64,000 nt of DNA from Chitinophaga parva (GTDB lineage: Bacteria > Bacteroidota > Bacteroidia > Chitinophagales > Chitinophagaceae). Below, piece after piece: positions 18,402 to 27,019 of the stretch (within the stretch, counting starts at the first letter, position 1; each line of letters begins with the position of its first letter). Position numbers and translations under genes: made by a program. The notes beneath the pieces are model-generated. The model was not told where the DNA came from, made no database searches, and saw nothing but the letters and a program-made list of their open reading frames with translations. The stretch covers positions 2,364,334 to 2,428,333 of the forward strand of contig NZ_QCYK01000001.1 of assembly GCF_003071345.1 (NCBI RefSeq). Direction: 5' to 3'.

Positions 18402-19184
18402 ATGAGAACGAATCAAACCACTACAGTGCTGTTTATTACCGGCGCTTTTGTGCATCACAGTTGCTGGGATGCATGGAGAACTTACTTTGAAGGCAAAGGC
18501 TACACTACCCTGGCGCCGCCATGGCCCCACAAAGAAGGCAGTGCGGAGATGCTGCGCAACAGTCACCCTAATGCAGATATAGCCGCTAACCGCCTGGCGC
18601 CACTGACGGAGTATTATGCCGGTATTGCAAAGGGACTGCCGGAAAAGCCCATCCTGGTGGGTCATTCCATCGGTGGGCTCATCGTGCAGCTGCTGCTGCA
18701 GCGTGGGCTGGGAGCCGCGGGTGTGGCCATTCATTCCGTGCCGCCACAAGGCATTATTACGTTCAAATTCTCATTCCTGAAAGCAGGCTGGGGGCCACTC
18801 GGGTTTTTCACCGCTACCAGTAAGTCTTTCATGATGTCGTTCCACCAATGGAAGTATGCGTTTACGAACGGGATGGACTGCGATGCACAAAAGGATGCGT
18901 ATTACCAGTACGCCATTCCTGAATCGAAGCTGATCGTGCGCGATACCATTACCAGTGCGGCACACGTTGATTTTAAACAGCCACATGCCCCATTGCTGCT
19001 CACTTCCGGCACTACAGACCATACCATACCGGCATCGCTCAATTATGCCAACTACCGGAAATATGCAAAGGGCCAGTCCGTGACGGACTATAAAGCATTT
19101 GAAGGCCGGAACCATTTTGTGCTGGGCCAGGCTACCTGGAAAGAAGACGCGGACTATATCATTGCCTGGCTGGAAAAATTATAA
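18402..19184 (+). CDS. Alpha/beta hydrolase
   Basis: 260 residues from the ATG at 18402 (MRTNQTTTVLFITGAFVHHS); the frame is open for 28 more codons upstream, but that would add an unneeded hydrophobic leader. Core marks: oxyanion strand LFITGAFVHHSCWDAW, nucleophile elbow GHSIGG, acid GTTDHTIP, and the histidine of GRNHFVLG. The catalytic Ser-Asp-His triad looks complete. It lacks a signal peptide when started here, so it is cytoplasmic. Related sequences are annotated only as alpha/beta hydrolases, and the substrate is unknown. The next hydrolase follows on the same strand after 40 bp. Confidence 0.88.
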   Translation: MRTNQTTTVLFITGAFVHHSCWDAWRTYFEGKGYTTLAPPWPHKEGSAEMLRNSHPNADIAANRLAPLTEYYAGIAKGLPEKPILVGHSIGGLIVQLLLQRGLGAAGVAIHSVPPQGIITFKFSFLKAGWGPLGFFTATSKSFMMSFHQWKYAFTNGMDCDAQKDAYYQYAIPESKLIVRDTITSAAHVDFKQPHAPLLLTSGTTDHTIPASLNYANYRKYAKGQSVTDYKAFEGRNHFVLGQATWKEDADYIIAWLEKL

Positions 19185-19224
19185 CGGAACATTTTTTAGG
19201 ATTATAAACACTAAACGCACTCAT

Positions 19225-20187
19225 ATGAAAAAACAACATGTCGGAGTTCTCTTTTTGCTGATGATCGTGATGGTATGGGCCAAACAACCGGTACAGGGCC
19301 AGTCTGCCCCAAAAGCGGCCAGTACCATCCCCTCCCTGCAACCCGCACCCCCTCCCGGGGGATTTAAACATGCCTATGCGCACGTGAATGGTATCGATAT
19401 TCACTATGTGGTGGGCGGCTCCGGGGAGCCGCTTGTACTGTTGCATGGCTTTGGACAAAACTGGTACATGTGGGCCCGTCTTATGCCCGAGCTGTCAAAA
19501 CATTTTACCGTAATAGCGCCAGACCTCCCGGGCGTAGGTGAATCCGGCAAACCGGACACCGGGTACGACAAAAAAACGATGGCCACCTATATCCATGGCC
19601 TGGTGCAATCACTCCATTACCAGCATATCAACCTGGCGGGCCATGATATAGGCCTGATGGTAGCTTATGCGTATGCGGCGCAGTTCCCGGATGAAGTGAA
19701 CAAGCTGGCACTCATGGATGCATTGCTGCCCGGCATAGAGCCGGTATGGAGCCAGGTAAAAGGATCGGCCTGGTGGTTTGGTTTCTTCGCCTGGCCGGCA
19801 TCCGGTGAGCTGGTAGCCGGCCGCGAAAGGCTTTTCCTGACAAATTTCTGGCCCCAGGTAGCGCACGTGAAAGATCCGTTCACGCCGGCGGAGGTGAATG
19901 AGTATGTGCGGGCATATGCCGTGAAAGGTGGCACCACCGGTGCTTTCCATTGGTTTGGCGCGTTTGAACAGGATGCAAAGGATAACCAGGAATTTGCGAA
20001 AACAAAACTGAAAATGCCGGTACTGGCCATGGGTGGTGAATATTTTGCGGCGGCGTTCTTAACGGAGCACTGCAAGCTGGTGGCGGAGCATGTGGAAACG
20101 GCTGATATTAAAGGCTCCGGCCACTGGGTGGTAGAGGAGAATACAGCAGCGGTGCAGGAAGGCCTGTTACACTTCTTCCTGGAATAA
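19225..20187 (+). CDS. Exported epoxide hydrolase/dehalogenase-type alpha/beta hydrolase
   Basis: 320 residues from the ATG at 19225, chosen because it gives a signal peptide (MKKQHVGVLFLLMIVMVWA). The cap-type alpha/beta hydrolase fold is clear: LVLLHGFGQNWYMW (HG oxyanion motif), DLPGVGESGKP, nucleophile elbow GHDIG, and the final histidine in GSGHWVVEE. The Asp nucleophile (GHDIG instead of GHSxG) is typical of epoxide hydrolases and haloalkane or fluoroacetate dehalogenases, so an epoxide or haloacid substrate is plausible. It probably forms a unit with the previous hydrolase. Confidence 0.88.
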   Translation: MKKQHVGVLFLLMIVMVWAKQPVQGQSAPKAASTIPSLQPAPPPGGFKHAYAHVNGIDIHYVVGGSGEPLVLLHGFGQNWYMWARLMPELSKHFTVIAPDLPGVGESGKPDTGYDKKTMATYIHGLVQSLHYQHINLAGHDIGLMVAYAYAAQFPDEVNKLALMDALLPGIEPVWSQVKGSAWWFGFFAWPASGELVAGRERLFLTNFWPQVAHVKDPFTPAEVNEYVRAYAVKGGTTGAFHWFGAFEQDAKDNQEFAKTKLKMPVLAMGGEYFAAAFLTEHCKLVAEHVETADIKGSGHWVVEENTAAVQEGLLHFFLE

Positions 20188-20205
20188 AAAAAGCTGCTGG
20201 AGAGC

Positions 20206-20275
20206 GGCTCTTGTTATGCTGATAGAGGCCGGCCTCATTGATGAATTTAAGCTGGTGGTGCACCCGGCGATGCAC
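20206..20275 (+). pseudogene. Remnant of a RibD/dihydrofolate-reductase-like C-terminus
   Basis: Right after the hydrolase stop, one frame reads ALVMLIEAGLIDEFKLVVHP, matching the conserved C-terminal strand-turn segment of the RibD_C/DHFR-like family. There is no start, and the sequence stops matching after about 23 codons. A short orphan piece, probably left by a deletion. Confidence 0.55.
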
Positions 20276-20280
20276 CCCGT

Positions 20281-20523
20281 TCACGCAGGAACAGGGCGCT
20301 GCTCCCGTATGGCCTGGCCAATGAGATACAATAATGCCGGATCACATTGACTGGTATGATACATGGCGATCATCCTGCCCTGGTGGTCCCGTAAATAAAA
20401 GACTTCCGTGCCATTGAGCACTACGGCTATACGGTAGGCGATGCCTTCTGTTCTGATCTCAACCGGCAGATCGTATTGGGCCCCGTTGAATTCCACATGA
20501 ATGGGATAGCGTTCTATTTTCAT
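20281..20523 (-). CDS. Small conserved protein, paralogue of the gene at 36971
   Basis: 80 residues from the ATG at 20523 (MKIERYPIHVEFNGAQYDLPVEIR). The protein at 36971-37222 has the same plan: YPIxVE, (D/E)LPVEIRT, a short strand with LNGTEVFYLRD / VDGMHIFFSRD, then DPALLYLIGQAI / DPDLLYCIGRAV and EQRP near the end. The fold is probably small, mostly beta, and cytoplasmic. Both copies lie close to universal stress protein genes, which hints at a linked role, but I do not recognise the family. Confidence 0.7.
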   Translation of the reverse strand: MKIERYPIHVEFNGAQYDLPVEIRTEGIAYRIAVVLNGTEVFYLRDHQGRMIAMYHTSQCDPALLYLIGQAIREQRPVPA

Positions 20524-20621
20524 GACGTAACGTATAGAATGTTGACAATGCAGGTACAACTGAAAGGTACTGTGACGGCGGTAACCTGCCGCTGATAGGG
20601 ATCATCGCATTTGCTAAGACT

Positions 20622-20657
20622 GGTCAATGACCACTTTTACAGGATCGGCTAACTTTC
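20622..20657 (+). promoter_or_regulatory. Candidate stress-regulon promoter (USP-mgtA)
   Basis: GGTCAATGACC (palindromic, 20622-20632) starts 28 nt upstream of a -7-like box TAACTTTC (20650-20657), and the USP start is at 20674. The same element at the same spacing is seen before other genes of the island. Confidence 0.55.
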
Positions 20658-20673
20658 TGTAAAATTTGTCACC

Positions 20674-21507
20674 ATGAAAATAATAACTGCGGTCATAGAT
20701 GCCCTTCAGTTCAATGAGACGCAACTGAACAACTTTTACCAGTTGGCAAAGACGGTGGACGGGGAAGTTACCATTGCATTACTTGAGCATACGGTAGCAG
20801 AAATGTATCCCCTGGCCGCGGCAAATCCTGAAGTATTTGCCAATACGTTTGAAGCGCTGGACCTTCCCTCCAAAGCCGAATTAGAGCAACGGGTGCAGCA
20901 GGGGCTTAAGAAGTTGAAAGATCTTTGTCTTATCAACCATATAAAAATGGAATTGCACGAAGAAACGGGTTTACCGGTGGCGTCCTTATTGAAGGAAACC
21001 CGGTTTTCAGACCTGTTACTTATTAATCGCGATGCTTCATTTTCCACGTTGTTGAGAGCAACGGAGCCCAGTCTATTGCCGGATGTGCTGGCAGGGGCCG
21101 AATGCCCGGTGGTGGTATTGCCTGAAGTGCTTTCACCGGTGAGGGAAGTGATCTTTACATTTAATGGCAGTTATTCCTCCATGTATGCCATCCGGGAGTT
21201 TACACAGCTAATGTCTTGCTATCACAGCCTTCCGGTAACAGTGCTGTATGTGAAGGAAAAGCAACAGCCGTTGCCGTTTGAAAAACAGTTGAAGGAATAC
21301 CTGGATCACTATTACGGGCAGGTTTCTTTCGTTGTGATGGAAGGTGAGCCAGCTACCGTATTGTCTGGTTATGCTGCACAGCATCCCCAGGCTATTGTTA
21401 CACTCGGGGCGTACGGGCGGAGCAATACATCGCGTTTCTTTCATCACAGTGACGCTAACCGGTTAGCGTACCAGTCTGGACTTCCCTTATTCATTACCCA
21501 TGCCTGA
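20674..21507 (+). CDS. Universal stress protein, tandem UspA domains
   Basis: 277 residues made of two Usp folds. The first starts MKIITAVIDALQFNE and ends around CPVVVLPEV; the second starts REVIFTFNGSYSSMYAIREF and ends GLPLFITHA. Near the C-terminus the nucleotide loop reads GAYGRSNTSRFFHHSD: the first G-x2-G is kept but the later G(S/T) is missing, so ATP binding is uncertain. Cytoplasmic. Its stop lies 5 nt past the start of the P-type ATPase gene (8-nt overlap), so the two are translated together. Confidence 0.93.
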   Translation: MKIITAVIDALQFNETQLNNFYQLAKTVDGEVTIALLEHTVAEMYPLAAANPEVFANTFEALDLPSKAELEQRVQQGLKKLKDLCLINHIKMELHEETGLPVASLLKETRFSDLLLINRDASFSTLLRATEPSLLPDVLAGAECPVVVLPEVLSPVREVIFTFNGSYSSMYAIREFTQLMSCYHSLPVTVLYVKEKQQPLPFEKQLKEYLDHYYGQVSFVVMEGEPATVLSGYAAQHPQAIVTLGAYGRSNTSRFFHHSDANRLAYQSGLPLFITHA

Positions 21508-24061
21508 TACAGCAAGTTCAAAAGCAGGCGCTGATATTTTCTCTTGCGCGGGATTATCATTGCCCGCAATATGGGACATTACCGGAAGTAGTGATGGCGG
21601 GCTGTCTGCAAAGGAAGCGGAGCGCCGGCTGGAAGCAGAAGGGCTGAATGTGATCCATGCAGCCAGGCAGGAAAAAGAATGGTTGTTATTGTTGTCTCAC
21701 TTCAGGAACCCCCTGGTGATCCTGCTGCTCATCGCGGCGGTGATCTCTTTTTCATCGGGGGAGCCGGTCAGCGCTATGATCATCATGGCGATCATTTTAG
21801 CCAGTGTAGGGCTGGATTATTGGCAGGAGCGGGATTCCCGCAATGCGGCGGAGGACCTGCAGCACACCCTGGCCAATAAAGCCCTCGTGCTGCGCGATGG
21901 CGTTTATATTGAAGTCCCTGCCAGCCAGCTATGCCGGGGTGACATCGTACAATTGGAAGCAGGCAGGATCATTCCTGCAGATGGGAGGATGATCTGGGGC
22001 AGGGATTGTTTTGTAAACCAGTCTTCGCTTACCGGGGAATCTTTCCCCGCGGAGAAAAATGAAGGGGTAATTAAAAACGGTGCCGGCCTTGATAGCCTCC
22101 ACAATATGCTGTTCATGGGATCGAGTATGATCAGTGGCAATTGCAGGATGGTGATCACGCAAACGGGGAAAGCCACCGAGTTGGGTAAGATCGCCGGTAC
22201 GTTAAGCCGCCGTGCACCCATGAATGGCTTTGAACGGGGCATCCGTAATTTTGGATGGTTGATCCTGAAAGTAAGCGCTATCCTCGTGCTGTTCATTTTC
22301 GTGGTCAATGCGTGGCGCCACCAGGACCTGCTGCAATCATTCCTTTTCGCCATTGCTATTGCCGTGGGGCTTACCCCGGAACTGTTACCGATGATCATGA
22401 GTGTTACAATGTCCAGGGGGGCCACCCGGATGGCCCGGCTGGGCGTGATCATCAAACAGGTAACGGCGATTCCCAATTTTGGCAGCATGGAGATCCTGTG
22501 CACGGATAAAACAGGTACGCTTACAGAAGACCGCATTGCCCTGGTGTGCAGCGTAACGCCGGCTGGCACGGCCAGTAAGGAAGTGGAGGAATTAGCCTAT
22601 CTCAATAGTTATTTCCAGACCGGTGTAACCAGCCCGCTGGATACGGCCATACTCGATTGCAAGGTAGCAGTACCGGCAGATTACACCAAAGTGGATGAAA
22701 TTCCTTTTGATTTTTCCCGTAAGCGGGTGAGCGTAGTGGTGCGGATGAAAAATGAAATGGTCCTGATCACAAAAGGCGCCCCGGAGGAAGTTTTTAAAAC
22801 ATGCGGCTTGAGCCCCGAGGCTATTGAAGTTGCCAATCAGCAATACACGCTTTTGAGCGGGCAGGGATTCAGGGTATTGGCGGTAGCCACACGGACGTTG
22901 TCAACTACGGGCCCGTACAGTATTGCAGACGAATGCCAACTGCAACTGGCGGGCTTTGTGGCATTCCTGGATCCGCCCAAAGCTGACGTAAAGCAGGTGA
23001 TCGATGCACTACAGGAAATGGGAATAGCGATAAAGATCCTGACGGGAGACAACCACCTGGTGACACGGGCGGTGTGCGACAAGATCGGGTTGAATGTAAC
23101 CCATATCCTGCAGGGGACGGAAATGGATGCATTAAATGACGATGCGCTGGCCCAGCGCATCCGGCATACTACTATATTTACGCGTGTGCTGCCGGAGCAA
23201 AAGAACCGGATCATACAACTACTAAAGAAGCAACATGCCATAGTAGGTTATCTTGGAGACGGCATCAACGATGCGCCCGCGCTGAAAACGGCAGATATAG
23301 GCATTACGGTGAATAGTGCAGTGGACGTGGCAAGGGATGCGGCAGACGTGATCCTGACCCGGAAGGATCTGAAGGTGTTGCAGGATGGTATCCGGGAAGG
23401 GCGAAAGACCTATTGCAATACCATGAAGTACATCCGCATGACCCTCAGCTCCAATTTCGGTAATATGTTTTCCATGGCGGCAGCCGCCATGATCCTGCCT
23501 TTCCTTCCCATGTTACCGGCGCAGGTGCTGGTCAACAATTTTCTGTATGATACCTCGCAACTGGCCATCCCTACTGACACTGCAGATGATGAGCAGCTGC
23601 GTATTCCCCGCCAGTGGGACCTGCCAAGCCTGCAGCGGTTCATGCTGTGGTTTGGCCTGTTAAGTTCCCTGTTTGACCTGTTGACCTTTTACCTGCTTTA
23701 TCATCATTTTAAGACAAGTCCTGTTTTGTTCCGTACCGGTTGGTTCATGGAATCGCTGGCTACGCAAATACTGGTGGTTTTCATTATCCGTACGGACCGG
23801 GTGCCATTCTATAAAAGTAAACCGGCTGGTGCACTTGTGTGGAGCGCATTGGCTTGCCTCCTGCTCGGGTGGGTGCTACCTTATAGCATATTGGGCCGGT
23901 ATATGGGCTTTACCCAGCCGCCCTGGCACGTCATTTTGTACATTGCCGTGCTGGTAGTGCTTTACCTGGTAAGCGCCGAGCTACTGAAACGCGCACTGCT
24001 GCGCTTCTATGGTAATAAAAAGGCGCCGCTGGAACGGCGCCGGGAAAAAGTTGTTATTTGA
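21500..24061 (+). CDS. mgtA: Magnesium-translocating-type P-type ATPase
   Basis: 853 residues, slightly shorter than enteric MgtA. N-terminal cation-ATPase domain; actuator motif LTGES (177-181); membrane helices around 70-105 and 253-300, with the ion-site stretch GLTPELLPMI; phosphorylation motif DKTGTLT with D336; hinge GDGINDAPAL; then C-terminal helices. The late NNFLYDTSQLAIPTDT followed by IPRQWD closely matches the MgtA branch. It would import Mg2+ (or another divalent cation) across the inner membrane using ATP. It overlaps the USP gene upstream by 8 nt and its 3' end overlaps the convergent DUF3570 gene by 8 nt. The MgtA subfamily call is good; ion specificity is inferred. Confidence 0.93.
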   Translation: MPDTASSKAGADIFSCAGLSLPAIWDITGSSDGGLSAKEAERRLEAEGLNVIHAARQEKEWLLLLSHFRNPLVILLLIAAVISFSSGEPVSAMIIMAIILASVGLDYWQERDSRNAAEDLQHTLANKALVLRDGVYIEVPASQLCRGDIVQLEAGRIIPADGRMIWGRDCFVNQSSLTGESFPAEKNEGVIKNGAGLDSLHNMLFMGSSMISGNCRMVITQTGKATELGKIAGTLSRRAPMNGFERGIRNFGWLILKVSAILVLFIFVVNAWRHQDLLQSFLFAIAIAVGLTPELLPMIMSVTMSRGATRMARLGVIIKQVTAIPNFGSMEILCTDKTGTLTEDRIALVCSVTPAGTASKEVEELAYLNSYFQTGVTSPLDTAILDCKVAVPADYTKVDEIPFDFSRKRVSVVVRMKNEMVLITKGAPEEVFKTCGLSPEAIEVANQQYTLLSGQGFRVLAVATRTLSTTGPYSIADECQLQLAGFVAFLDPPKADVKQVIDALQEMGIAIKILTGDNHLVTRAVCDKIGLNVTHILQGTEMDALNDDALAQRIRHTTIFTRVLPEQKNRIIQLLKKQHAIVGYLGDGINDAPALKTADIGITVNSAVDVARDAADVILTRKDLKVLQDGIREGRKTYCNTMKYIRMTLSSNFGNMFSMAAAAMILPFLPMLPAQVLVNNFLYDTSQLAIPTDTADDEQLRIPRQWDLPSLQRFMLWFGLLSSLFDLLTFYLLYHHFKTSPVLFRTGWFMESLATQILVVFIIRTDRVPFYKSKPAGALVWSALACLLLGWVLPYSILGRYMGFTQPPWHVILYIAVLVVLYLVSAELLKRALLRFYGNKKAPLERRREKVVI
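24017..24041 (-). terminator. Terminator of the DUF3570 operon, inside the 3' end of mgtA
   Basis: GGCGCCG (24022-24028) / CGGCGCC (24035-24041) hairpin followed on the minus strand by TTTTT. It lies just past the DUF3570 stop and within the last codons of the convergent ATPase gene. Confidence 0.7.
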
Positions 24062-25244
24062 ATTTCAGGGCCAGCGTTACAATGTTGCTGGTAAGCCCTG
24101 TGGACCGCATATAATGGCCGTACCGAAGTTCCAAGGAACTAAAATGCTGGTAGCCCAATACCCCTTTGGGAGGCGATAACCGCAGGTTAGCCCCAACGAA
24201 ATTACTGTGCAGTGAGGACAGGTCATAGTCGCTGGTATAGTAAGTTTCCGCCGGGTTGTGCTGGCCGTATGACTTGAAATAGCGGGTGCCCTGCTGTGTG
24301 TTGTAGCGGTAGAAGGGACTGAGGGAGAGGAACGGCGTAAATTTCACCGGTACTTCAATTTCTGCGGTATGTGCGCGGATGCCCCAGTTATCCATATAAT
24401 ACCGGTAAAAAGCACGCACAATAAAGTGATCATCCAGGAAGTAGCTGAAACGTACACCGATCGGCAGTTTGTACCGGTTGTCCGGCAGGTTTTCCGCCCG
24501 TTCGGATCCGTCTGTAAAATAGTTGCGCTGGTAACGGGTGGCCAGTAGCCCGTGTTGATAAGAAGGCTCCGCGATGATCATTGCCTGTAGCCTGGTATTG
24601 ATCACCTGCGACAATGAAAAAGATGCACTGTAAGAATCGCGTGGCTTGTTTTCATAGGGCCCTCCTTCTTGTCCCGGCGGGCGCAGTTCTATGGGCAGGA
24701 TCACTTTCCAGGTATCAAAGAAAGCCTGTGCTTTAAAGTCAAACTGCCGGTTCTTGTCTTTTGAAAGACGGGTAAGAAGGAAGCCGATGCCGCGCGACTG
24801 GTAATCAAACTCAGAGGATAAAGATGCGCTTACACCAAAAGCATTGCCTGTTTTCTCATTGGAGCGTGTCCAGTGTAAAGAAGGGTAGACGCGGGTGTCT
24901 GCAGATGATGCAGATGAAATGGTGTGCGGATCTATCTTGTCAGAAGAAGCCGATGTGTAGTGGTCAATGCCCAGTTCAAACTGGAAAGTGTGTTTAAAAC
25001 CAGCCGCATTGAACTTGGACACCTGGATGTTGATCGTGTTGGCAAAGTCGGTGAGTTTTTCCGTACCAATGCCCCCTGTTACGGCGGAGTTATTACCATC
25101 CTGGTGATAGTAGCCGGATACAAAATTGATCTCATCCAGGTGCAGGGTGCGCGCTACATAGTGGCTGCTGTCTGCCGGGCTTTGTGCATGCGTGGTGAGC
25201 ATGCCTGCCCATAGCGCCAGTATGGAAAGGGATATTTTTTTCAT
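24054..25244 (-). CDS. DUF3570 outer-membrane beta-barrel protein
   Basis: 396 residues with signal peptide (MKKISLSILALWAGMLTTHA). The repeated amphipathic strands (HTFQFELGIDHYTSASSD, PSLHWTRSNEKTGNAFGVS) and a C-terminal VTLALKFK ending mark an outer-membrane barrel of the DUF3570 family. It is the last gene of a four-gene operon: thioredoxin-like, ApbE, DUF4266 lipoprotein, DUF3570. The make-up suggests a flavinylated or redox-linked envelope function, but the role of DUF3570 is not known. The 3' end overlaps mgtA. Confidence 0.9.
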   Translation of the reverse strand: MKKISLSILALWAGMLTTHAQSPADSSHYVARTLHLDEINFVSGYYHQDGNNSAVTGGIGTEKLTDFANTINIQVSKFNAAGFKHTFQFELGIDHYTSASSDKIDPHTISSASSADTRVYPSLHWTRSNEKTGNAFGVSASLSSEFDYQSRGIGFLLTRLSKDKNRQFDFKAQAFFDTWKVILPIELRPPGQEGGPYENKPRDSYSASFSLSQVINTRLQAMIIAEPSYQHGLLATRYQRNYFTDGSERAENLPDNRYKLPIGVRFSYFLDDHFIVRAFYRYYMDNWGIRAHTAEIEVPVKFTPFLSLSPFYRYNTQQGTRYFKSYGQHNPAETYYTSDYDLSSLHSNFVGANLRLSPPKGVLGYQHFSSLELRYGHYMRSTGLTSNIVTLALKFK

Positions 25245-25262
25245 TACTTGCTTCCTTTACAT

Positions 25263-25490
25263 TTAATTACAACCGCATCCGCCGCCGCTCTTGCCGCCAT
25301 TGGCACCGGAGCCGCCTTCGCGGTATAGCTGGAAGTTCTGTTCAAATTGTTGCGACCTGCGTGCGGATAACTCCATTTCAGAATCGTTGATCTTGCTTTT
25401 TTGGTAGGCCTTTACCGTGGTACAGGCTGAGAAACCTGCACAGGCAAGTATCACCAACCAGGTGCGGAGCCTGCTGTTATTGTGTAACAT
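25263..25490 (-). CDS. DUF4266 lipoprotein
   Basis: 75 residues. Signal peptide with lipobox FSAC (RTWLVILACAGFSAC). The conserved VKAYQKSKINDSEMELS segment is typical of DUF4266. The C-terminus is glycine-rich with cysteines (GGKSGGGCGCN), which could bind metal. Its start overlaps the 3' end of the apbE gene by 14 nt, and the DUF3570 barrel follows 18 bp later. The three are probably one functional module. Confidence 0.88.
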   Translation of the reverse strand: MLHNNSRLRTWLVILACAGFSACTTVKAYQKSKINDSEMELSARRSQQFEQNFQLYREGGSGANGGKSGGGCGCN

Positions 25491-26424
25491 GTATGTTGTT
25501 TGTATGAGAGAGATGATTTTGGTCGTCTATGATAATGCAGGCAATGTTGCGCAATTGGTTCACCAGGTGCAGGCCCACTTTTGCGCCCATCACCATTACC
25601 GGGGTTGCCATGGCATCTGCCAGTTCTGCACTGGGGCAAAGTATGGTGACGCTCTTTACACCGGTAACCGGCAGGCCGGTGGCAGGGTCTATCGTGTGGG
25701 CGTACCGTTTGCCGTTGATGGTGGCATATTTCTCATAATTACCGGAGGTGGCAATAGACATGTTGCTGATGCGCAATGCGGAGAAGGGTTGCCTTGCCTG
25801 GTCCGGATCTGCAATGCCAATGGTCCAGGGCGCTCCGTTAGGTTGTGTGCCCCAGCAGGTTAGGTCGCCGGCTGCGTTCACAATGCCGCTTTCCACGCCC
25901 TGTGATTGCAATAGCTGGCGTGCTTTATCTGCCGCATACCCCTTGCCGATGCCTCCAAACCCTATCCGCATGCCTTTTTCTTTCAACATCACGGTGCAGT
26001 GCGTTGCATCCAGCAGTACGTTCCGATAATTAATAAGCCGTACGGATTGCCTGGCCACTGCAGGATCTGGCAGGGAGGTCATGTTGGTATCAAAATTCCA
26101 CAGGCTTTTGTCGATACCACCGTAAGTAATGTCAAATGCGCCTTGTGTAAGACCGGATATTTTAATGGAGCGCTCTACAAGCTGGAAAAATTCCTGTGAT
26201 ACCTTCACGGGGGCAATACCCGCCATCGCATTAACGGCGGCAGTTTCACTGTCGTCGCGGAAGGTGGTTAACATCGTCTCAATGCGCTGTATTTCCCGGA
26301 TGGCTGCAGCAATGCGGGCCCTGGCCCAGGCTTCGTTCCCACTGACCACCGTGATCTCAAACCGGTTGCCCATGAGCCGGAGCACTTCCTTATAAAGACT
26401 GGTAGCGGCTTTAGTGGCTGGCAT
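25477..26424 (-). CDS. apbE: FAD:protein FMN transferase
   Basis: 315 residues of the ApbE family. Seen motifs: MGNRFEITVVSGNE at the N-terminus, GAFDITYGGID, the flavin/metal site GFGGIGKGYAADKA, then NAAGDLTCWG, IATSGNYEKYATINGKRY and HTIDPATGLPV. The enzyme moves FMN from FAD onto a Thr of target proteins in the periplasm. I see no clear lipobox or signal peptide at this start; export may depend on a different start or on a non-classical signal. No FMN-acceptor domain such as FMN_bind is visible in the neighbours. It overlaps both neighbours by 14 nt, so the operon is tightly coupled. Confidence 0.92.
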   Translation of the reverse strand: MPATKAATSLYKEVLRLMGNRFEITVVSGNEAWARARIAAAIREIQRIETMLTTFRDDSETAAVNAMAGIAPVKVSQEFFQLVERSIKISGLTQGAFDITYGGIDKSLWNFDTNMTSLPDPAVARQSVRLINYRNVLLDATHCTVMLKEKGMRIGFGGIGKGYAADKARQLLQSQGVESGIVNAAGDLTCWGTQPNGAPWTIGIADPDQARQPFSALRISNMSIATSGNYEKYATINGKRYAHTIDPATGLPVTGVKSVTILCPSAELADAMATPVMVMGAKVGLHLVNQLRNIACIIIDDQNHLSHTNNIHVTQ

Positions 26425-26848
26425 GTAATTGCTGTTCTATTTCTCCTACAAATTGCGCAGGTGTTTCATCGGGGCACCCTTCCCAGGTTTTGATCACTTT
26501 TCCATTACTGTCCAGTAGCAAAGTATATGGAAATTTACCGTCAGGGTTGTATTTATCTGCCAGTGCCTCGTTGCGTTTTACCTGGTCTTTGGGCAGCTGG
26601 TTCTTTTTCTGGCGGGGAAAGTCGGCCCTTACCAGCACCAGGTGATCTGCCGCGTAAGCCTCAAAGTCTTTTGCTTCCAGGATGGTACTGCGCAGTCGGA
26701 TGCAGGGGCCGCACCAATCGGAACCCGAAAAGTTTACAAGCAGATATTTGTGGGAACTGGCAGCGTCCGTGCGGGCTGCCTCAAAATCGCCGGACCAGGT
26801 AAGACCCGGGCCAAACATCATAAACAGGACAATCGTAATTAATTTCAT
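26411..26848 (-). CDS. Thioredoxin-fold protein, exported
   Basis: 145 residues with a signal peptide (MKLITIVLFMMFGPGLTWS). The thioredoxin active site is SDWCGPC (C46, C49), preceded by KYLLVNFSG; FPYTLLLDSNGKVIKTWEG supplies the cis-Pro turn and following strand. The build matches the DUF953/thioredoxin_7 class of periplasmic thiol-disulfide proteins. It is first in the operon with apbE, DUF4266 and DUF3570 and may keep cysteines of the DUF4266 lipoprotein reduced; that last point is inference. Confidence 0.9.
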   Translation of the reverse strand: MKLITIVLFMMFGPGLTWSGDFEAARTDAASSHKYLLVNFSGSDWCGPCIRLRSTILEAKDFEAYAADHLVLVRADFPRQKKNQLPKDQVKRNEALADKYNPDGKFPYTLLLDSNGKVIKTWEGCPDETPAQFVGEIEQQLHASH

Positions 26849-27019
26849 CTGGTGCGTAATTATTGCCTGTAATTTAACACCGTGGCGGCAATTTTATTGT
26901 GTGAGCGCCGCCTCTCAGGACTGGCTGGTATCGCTGTAAGCTTAAATTCTGTATTGAATCTGTACCCTTGGTAACGCCTGCCTGTGGCCGGTTTGAGGCG
27001 CCCCTGGCCGTCCCGGGGG

